DNA of 64,000 nt from Inia geoffrensis (taxonomy: Eukaryota; Chordata; Mammalia; Artiodactyla; Iniidae), in contig CM070913.1 in assembly GCA_036417435.1 (NCBI GenBank), positions 6,366,680-6,430,679 of the forward strand, read 5' to 3'. Position numbers and translations under genes: made by a program. This document shows, in pieces, positions 58,211 to 64,000 of this stretch. Every line of letters starts with the position of its first letter. Position 1 is the first letter of the stretch. The notes below the pieces were generated by a model. It was not told the DNA's origin, did not search any database, and saw nothing but the letters and a program-made list of their open reading frames with translations.

Positions 58211-58790
58211 TAATCTGCTGCTGCTACCCAAGTGCATCGTTTGACCTGGGCTATTGCACTAGCTTCCTGACTAGCTGCTCCCTGTAGCCTGTCCCGTGCA
58301 GCAACTCAGAGATCCTTTAAAAAGTAAGTCATGTCTATCATTCCTTCCTGTTGCTTGTCCCCACTCATGTCAATAATCCAGGGCTATCATCACAGCTCAA
58401 GGAGCCCTAGTGATACGTTCCCAGAGGCTCCTCCTATCTCCCTCCCGTGACTCTGCTCCTTCCTTCCTGTTTCTTGGGCACACCGGCCTCCTGTTCTTTT
58501 TGGCGACAAATCTGCTTCTGCCCCAGGGCCTGGCTCTTCCCTCTGTCTGAAATCACATCACCAGATGGTCTTGCTGGTAGTTCTTGCTCTTGCTTCAGGT
58601 CTCAGATCAATCATCACCTTTTCAGACATGACTGCCGTGAATATCCTTTACAAAATAGCACGCTTGACACTACCAAATTTATTCAATAGTTCATCATTTC
58701 TTTCACTCCTTCTCTTTTACATATCCAGATGTCAGTTACATACCTGGTTCATAGTGGTATTCAAGAAATATTTGTAAATTAAAGACAGAA
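58211..58790 (+). mobile_element. L2 LINE, part 2 (right of the L1 insertion)
   Basis: Resumes with ctgggctattgcactagctt, cctgactagctgctccctgt, actcagagatcctttaaaaa, gtaagtcatgtctatcattc, gcacaccggcctcctgttct, ggcctggctcttccctctgt, gtctcagatcaatcatcacc and the 3' end gttcatagtggtattcaaga. The order matches L2 through its 3' UTR. Confidence 0.9.
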
Positions 58791-59371
58791 AAAAACTCCC
58801 CAAATTAAGAAACAAAACAAAACAAGTTATATTTTTGAATGAGTGAATATAGGTTAGAATTGTTTAATTATACAATTATACAATAAGTGTGTAGTTTTAT
58901 TAGGAATGTTGATTACAGAGACCTTGTAGTCACTACCTTTCCCTCATTGGTGCTCAGTGGCAGAAAATGATAAAATGTCTCCCCTTTGACACGTTTGAAA
59001 CCTTCAAATCAAAGATACAATATTATATTTTCAAAGTAGAATAGGCTAAGGTGCCTGGTGTTTACACAATGGCAGTTCTTTGATTCTAGTTAATTGCTTA
59101 GAATATCAATTCTACATATACGGATTTGTCTCCTCTGGCACTTGAGATTCATGGTCTCCCAGATTTGATTTAGATAACTTGAGATTTTCAAAAGACATGT
59201 CCTACATGAATTAAGCAGAAAAGCACCAGATGTCTAGCATGGTTGGGACCCAGGACGTCAGTGGTTGTCGGAACACCTTGTCTGTGCCTGGAGTATAAGC
59301 CGCAGGAGTCCAGGGGGTGGGTTATAAGGTGGAAGATGGATGGAATTGAGGGAGGACTTAAGTTTTCAATG
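58791..59371. other. Unique AT-rich DNA
   Basis: Nothing recognised. A small tandem (ttatacaattatacaa) lies near 58868. Confidence 0.5.
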
Positions 59372-60140
59372 AACATCCATTCAACAAAGTCTACGGAGCA
59401 AACACTATGTGCATTCCTGGCACTGTGCTACGGACTGGAGACACAGCATGAGGTCCCTGCCATCCTGGAGCCCGCAGCCTGGTAGAGGGTGGAGATACCA
59501 ACCAAGTCACTGTCGAGATAAATGTATGACCATAATTCTGAAAAAGTATGAAAAGAAGAGCTACAGAGGACTAAGAAAGTGTAACAGGGATATCATATTT
59601 GTCTGCGTGGAGAGGTAAGTAAGGCCAGTAGTTATCCTGAGACTTAGGGATGTAGAAATTGATCAGATGAGGAACGGGGCAGGCGTCTCCATCAGAGGCA
59701 AGAGTGGAGACAAAGACTTCCTGGTCGGATTAGAAATGGGACGAAGGTGACTGGGGTTGTAGCTTCATGAAGGGAGGGGAATGAGGATGGGCAGGAAGGC
59801 CCGCAACATTTGGAGCCTTGAAACTGTGCTAAGAATCTTGAATTTTATTATAAGAGCAACACAACACTGCCAAGTGATTCAAACAGGAAATCGACACAAT
59901 CCAATCTGTGGTTCCCACGATTACACATCTGGTCTGCAGAAATCAGATGGGGCAGAGTCAAGTGTGGATGTGGGATCCCTGGGCAGTGGCAGGAGGACCT
60001 GCTGGGAGGAATTGCCCAAGCCTTGCTGGTCACAGTGGCCATGGCAACGGAGAAGCACCAGTTCTAAAACATGTATCTAAAATACACTTTAGGGTAGAAA
60101 GTATACAACTTGCATATGGATTTGATGTGAGTGTGAGAGC
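59372..60140 (-). mobile_element. L2 LINE, 3' part, interrupted
   Basis: Reversed L2 from its 3' end: catccattcaacaaagtcta, aacactatgtgcattcctgg, cactgtgctacggactggag, then gaatcttgaattttattata, and up to tggatttgatgtgagtgtga gag at 60119-60138. The L2 is broken here by an MLT1-type LTR and continues near 60925-61150 with ttccaggatgactatggggc. Confidence 0.85.
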
Positions 60141-60919
60141 GTATTAGGGTCCTGCCATATGAAAATACCACAGACTGGTACCATGAACTTTCTAAAAACA
60201 ACAGAGGGCTTCCCTGGTGGCGTAGTGGTTAAGAATCCACCTGCCAATGCAGGGGACACAGGTTCGAGCCCTGGTCCGGGAAGATCCCACATGCCGTGGA
60301 GCGACTAAGCCTGTGCACCACAACTACTGAGCCTGCGCTCTAGAGCCCATGAGCCACAACTACTGAAGCCTGTGTGCCACAGCTACTGAAGCCCATGTTC
60401 CTAGAGCCCGTGCTCCGCAGCAAGAGAAGCCACCGCAGTGAGAATCCTGCACTCCACAACGAGAGTAGACCCCGCTCGCCACAACTAGAGAAAATCCTGC
60501 ATGCAGCAATGAAGACCCAACGCAGCCAAAAATATAATAAATTGAAAAAAAAAACCCAACAGAAATGGAATCCCATTTTTCAGGAGGCTGCAAGTCCAAA
60601 ACCAGTGCTAGATCCTTGTGCCAGCTCTAGGGGAGGACTCTTCCTGGCCTCTCTCCTGGCTTCTCATGGCTCCTGGTGTCCCTTGGTTTGTGGCAGCATC
60701 ACTCCAGCCTCTGCCTTCATCTCCCCACGGCCTCCTATCAGGTGTTTCCTCTTCTTATAAGGACACGAGTCACTGGATACAGGGCTCATCCTGGTCCAGT
60801 GAGACCTCATCTCCATCCTGAACAAACCACATCTGGAAAAACGCTGTTTCCAAATAAAACCACACTCTGAGGTTCTGGGTGGACGTGAATTTGGGGGGGA
60901 CACTATTCAACCCACTACA
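60141..60919 (-). mobile_element. MLT1-type LTR inserted in L2 and itself split by a SINE
   Basis: Reversed MaLR LTR in two parts. Left (60141-60205): ggtcctgccatatgaaaata, ccacagactggtaccatga. Right (60552-60919): caggaggctgcaagtccaaa, ttcctcttcttataaggaca, tgtttccaaataaaaccaca, and gggggggacactattcaacc. A near-exact 5-bp duplication flanks it (gagag near 60135-60139; gaggg 60920-60924). Confidence 0.85.
60206..60551 (+). mobile_element. CHR-type SINE, long form, inside an MLT1-type LTR
   Basis: Begins gggcttccctggtggcgtag, has B-box-like ggttcgagccc near 60262, three ccacaactactga-type segments, and ends attgaaaaaaaaaa. Target duplications aaaaacaacaga (60194-60205) and aaacccaacaga (60552-60563). 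The 128-codon plus frame (60374-60760) runs from SINE into LTR and is an artefact. Confidence 0.95.
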
Positions 60920-60924
60920 GAGGG

Positions 60925-61150
60925 TTAGGGAAGCTTCCAGGATGACTATGGGGCCTTTGTGCAGATGGTGGGGTTGTGATGCATGGAGCCCAGGTCCTGG
61001 AGCAGACCTGAGGTGAGAGTTCAAGAGACTGCCAGTCTCTGGTTAGTCAGGGACACAGGGAGGCTGCAAGACAGGGTGTCGAGTGTGCCACGGGATCTGC
61101 GGATCTGAGAGGTTTGGGCTGAAGACAGAATTTTGGCAGAGGTGCTATAG
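60925..61150 (-). mobile_element. L2 LINE, continuation beyond the MLT1-type LTR
   Basis: gttagggaagcttccaggat, gactatggggcctttgtgca and gcctggagcccaggtcctgg-like sequence resume the reversed L2 (…gaggagtcaaggatgactcc). Right end approximate. Confidence 0.6.
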
Positions 61151-62261
61151 AGGTGAAGCTTATGTCCACAGGAGTGGGTGAGTTTCCTTGGGGGAGAGAA
61201 AGGACAACACAGTCTTAGGATTTCCAGAATCTTTAAGAACATTTGCTTCTTCAAGGACAATAACAACAGGGCCTGGTATTTCCCTATACTTTCCTGAATG
61301 CCATGACGTCAGTACAGTTTCTTAAGATATTTTTTCTCTCTCAACTTCCCTGGGATTCTGAGAGGCTACAGGACCCCTGATTCTGATACTAGCCACCTGG
61401 TGTGTCAGAAATAAAAGCCTGTTGTGGGTTAGGGTTAGGACAGGTGGTATGTATGTCCCAGGCTTGGTCCTGTAAAGCTCTGGGCTGGGTCAGAGTTCTC
61501 TGGACTGTGGTAGGCTATTTGTCCAGGGAGCATGGCTTCACTCATGCGCAGGAATTTAAGTTGGAAAGCATCCAGTCAAGGGACACAGGAAAACAGAACA
61601 GTGAAGACCCATCAGACCCTGAAATAGGGTGGCGCTGACCTCCTTGGATGTGGGAAGCATCCCATGAAGGACCACGCCTCACCTCTCCTCCTTGCCCGTG
61701 GACCAATGGCCCGTGGGCACCAATAGTTACCTCAGTGTGTCACTGTCAAAATAAAAATAAAAAAACATCGGTAAAGCTGTTCAGCAGGAAATTGCCCTTG
61801 ACACAGTCTAGGTGGATTCCTTATGACTCAGTCATTAACCACCTAAACACCCAGGTAGGAGTTTCAGATCCTCTTTGGTTTTTTTCCCCTGTCATCTCTG
61901 ACCTTTTGCTGAGCTCATGCTAACAACACTGAAAGTTAAAGAGCAAACACAATGACAGCTGGGCCCCTGGGGTCCCTGAGATAACTTTAATAACTTAAAC
62001 TGACCTGGGGGCCTGCGTGGGGAATTATCCTCCACTTAGATGACCTGATGATTCTCAACTCATTTTTGAGTCTGTATTCAGTTAGTGGGAAACTGTTACT
62101 GGCCCTCTGTCACACCAGGCTGGGGACACTTACCTCCTTCACATCCAATAACCAGAAACAATGATTCTATTATTCATAAGATATTTTTACCTGAAGTGAT
62201 AACGTGTACATCTTTAGTTATGATTTCCTAATCTTTTTTTTTTTAAACTGGCACCTTCTCA
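61151..62261. other. Unique DNA
   Basis: No repeat or gene recognised; frames up to 91 codons. Confidence 0.5.
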
Positions 62262-62280
62262 TAGCCTTAAGTTTTTAAAA

Positions 62281-62497
62281 TTAATTAATTATTAATTAAT
62301 TTTTTGCGGTACGTGGGCCTCTCACTGTTGTGGCCTCTCCCGTTGCGGAGCACAGGCTCCGGACATGCAGGCTCAGCGGCCATGGCTCACGGGCACAGCC
62401 ACTCTGCGGCATGTGGGATCTTCCCAGACCGGGGCACGAACCTGTGTCCCCTGTATCGGCAGGCGGACTCTCAACCACTGCACCACCAGGGAAGCCC
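62281..62497 (-). mobile_element. CHR-type SINE, short form, minus strand
   Basis: Reads from a ttaattaattattaattaat tail to caccaccagggaagccc. It is the same short form as the copy at 6162 (gttgcggagcacaggctccg, gcaggctcagcggccatggc). Long target duplications: tagccttaagtttttaaaa (62262-62280) and tagccttaagttttaaaat (62498-62516). Its tail is TTAATTAA-type rather than pure A, which is unusual. Confidence 0.96.
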
Positions 62498-62576
62498 TAG
62501 CCTTAAGTTTTAAAATAAAAATTGTCTTTTCCAAAACTTTAGTTGTAATTGATCTTTAAAAACTTAACATACATTT

Positions 62577-62607
62577 TTGCCTCCTTTATCTTTGATAAAG
62601 GAGGCAA
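62577..62607. repeat. Perfect 14-bp inverted repeat at an L1 breakpoint
   Basis: ttgcctcctttatc (62577-62590), a 3-base loop ttt, then gataaaggaggcaa (62594-62607). The right arm is ordinary L1 ORF2 sequence; the left arm is an inverted copy of it. Confidence 0.9.
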
Positions 62608-63025
62608 GAACATACAATGGAGAAAAGACAGCCTCTTCAATAACTGGTGCTGGGAAAACTGGACAGCTACATGTAAAAGAATGAAATTAGAACACTCCCT
62701 AACACCATACACAAAAATAAAGTCAAAATGGATTAAAGACCTAAATGTAAGGCCAGACACTATAAAACTCTTAGAGGAAAACACAGGCAGAACACTATGA
62801 CATACATCACAACAAGGTCCTTTTTGACCCACCTCCTAGAGAAATGGAAATAAAAACAAAAATAAACAAATGGGACCTAATGAAACTTAAAAGCTTTTGC
62901 ACAGCAAAGGAAACCATAAACAAGACAAGAAGACAATGCTTAGAATGGGAGAAAATATTTGCAAACGAAGTGACTGACAAAGGATTAATCTCCAAAGTAT
63001 ACAAGCAGCTCATGCAGCTCAATAT

Positions 63026-63052
63026 AAAAAAAAAAAAAAAAAAAAAAAAAAA
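63026..63052 (+). repeat. A27 run inside L1 ORF2
   Basis: A homopolymer of 27 A in place of the short A tract of L1 ORF2 at this point. It reads as poly-Lys in one frame. Probably slippage expansion, or an assembly error at a homopolymer. Confidence 0.9.
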
Positions 63053-63681
63053 CCAAACAACCCAATCCACAAATGGGCAGAAGACCTAAATAGACATTTC
63101 TCCACAGAAGAGATACAGATTGCCAACAACCACGTGAAAGGATGCTCAACATCACTAATCATTAGAGAAATGCAAATCAAAACTAAAATGAGGTATCACC
63201 TCACACCAGAGAGAATGGCCATCCTCAAAAAATCTACAAACAATAAACGCTGGAAATGGTGTGGAGAAAAGGGAACCCTCTTGCACTGTTGGTGGGAATG
63301 TAAATTGATGCAGCCACTATGGAGAACAGTATGGAGGTTCCTTAAAAAACTAAAAATAAAACTACAATGTGACCCAGCAATCCCGCTACTGGGCATATAC
63401 CCTGAGAAAAACATAATTCAAAAAGAGTCATGTACCACAATGTTCATTGCAGCTCTATTTACAATAGTCAGGACATGGAAGAAACCTAAGTGTCCATCAA
63501 CAGATGAATGGATAAAGAAGACATGGCACATATATACAATGGAATATTACTCAGCTATAAAAAGAAATGAAATTGAGTTATTTGTAGTGAGGTGGATGGA
63601 CCTGGAATCTGTCATACAGAGTGAAGTAAGTCAGAAAGAAAAAAAGAAGTACTGTATGCTAACACATATATATGGAATCTT

Positions 63682-63704
63682 AAAAAAAAAAAAAAAAAAA
63701 AAAA
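63682..63704 (+). repeat. A23 run at the end of L1 ORF2
   Basis: 23 A after tatatatggaatctt, where L1 has a short A tract. Same remarks as for the run at 63026. Confidence 0.9.
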
Positions 63705-64000
63705 GATCATGAAGAACCTAGGGGCAAGATGGGAATAAAGATGCAGACCTCCTAGAGAATGGACTTGAGGACACGGGGAGGGGGAAGGGTAAGCTGGGAC
63801 AAAGTGAGAGAGTGGTAGTGTATATATGGACATATATACACTACCAAATGTAAAACAGATAACTAGTGGGAAGCAGCCGCATAGTACAGGGAGGTTGGCT
63901 TGGTGCTTTGTGACCACCTAGAGGGGTGGGATAGGGAGGGTGGGAGGGAGACACAAGAGGAAGGAGATATGGAGATATATGTATATGTATAGCTGATTTA

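Larger units (their letters stand above)
62591..64000 (+). mobile_element. Young LINE-1, 5' truncated, runs off the window
   Basis: Carries the last third of ORF2 and part of the 3' UTR of a young cetacean-type L1. Readable ORF2 pieces lie at 62594-62797, 62844-63025 and 63134-63660 (for example [31 protein letters not shown] and [13 protein letters not shown]). The protein is the L1 endonuclease/reverse transcriptase; only the Cys-rich C-terminal end is left. The frame is broken by a shift near 62798, by a run of 27 A at 63026-63052, and again near 63060-63130. The 3' UTR has a second A run (63682-63704) and a G-rich tract (63922-63948). It is inactive and its 3' end is beyond the window. 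Confidence 0.96.

Noticed and set aside
62594..63660. Open frames with reverse-transcriptase-associated C-terminal motifs as a host gene
   Set aside because: They are ORF2 fragments of a 5'-truncated LINE-1 with frameshifts; no host gene is involved.

Overview
The window looks like nuclear DNA of a placental mammal, most likely a cetacean. Several tRNA-derived SINEs of the CHR type (head reading gggcttccctggtggcgcag, or its complement) are present, together with LINE-1 3' ends of cetartiodactyl type. Old placental elements are also present: MIR, L2, MLT1-type LTRs, MER1-type hAT MITEs and a Tigger-like element. I see no BovB or Bov-A elements (ruminant) and no PRE-1 (pig). A hippopotamus is not excluded, and I cannot name a species.

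I find no protein-coding gene that I can support. The longest open frame (218 codons, 32261-32917) is about what chance gives in a GC-rich stretch of a 64-kb window. No frame resembles a known host protein. The only recognisable coding remnants are broken LINE-1 ORF2 pieces (7514-7759 and 62594-63660). The window is best read as intergenic or deep intronic DNA: roughly one third recognisable transposon sequence, a set of microsatellites, and the rest unique DNA. Several low-repeat, AT-motif-rich unique blocks look like conserved regulatory DNA, but that is a guess without alignment.

Layout: 1-5470 is mostly unique, with a TA and a CA microsatellite and one MIR. From 5479 to 8140 comes a cluster of mobile elements (MER1-type MITE, CHR SINE, two LINE-1 fragments). 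From 8141 to 16550 the DNA is mostly unique, with a candidate regulatory block near 9540-10460. From 16550 to 20440 there are L2 fragments and a long minus-strand LINE-1 remnant. From 20440 to 31300 unique DNA is punctuated by a 370-bp CA/TA satellite, a mariner hairpin MITE, and MIR, L2 and LINE-1 3' ends. From 31306 to 35012 there are a hAT MITE, a CHR SINE, a 39-bp minisatellite, an unidentified GC-rich block, a 16-bp minisatellite and a Tigger-like element. From 37463 to 40130 there are an MLT1-type LTR and an L2 split by a solo ERV1-type LTR. From 40131 to 56659 the DNA is largely unique, with MIR, L2, two CHR SINEs and an L1 3' end. From 56660 to 64000 there are two clear nested insertions (L1 5' region inside L2; CHR inside MLT1 inside L2), a CHR SINE, and a young 5'-truncated LINE-1 running off the right edge.

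There are no genes here to work together. The structure that can be read is chronological: L2 and MIR are oldest, then MLT1, MER1 and Tigger, then older L1 and the ERV1 LTR, then CHR SINEs and the young L1, many with target-site duplications still visible. I found no convincing undescribed system. The observations most worth checking are the L1 insertion that carries only its 5' region, the hairpin at the breakpoint of the terminal L1, a short transmembrane-like open frame behind an acceptor-like site (47970-48131), and the candidate conserved blocks.
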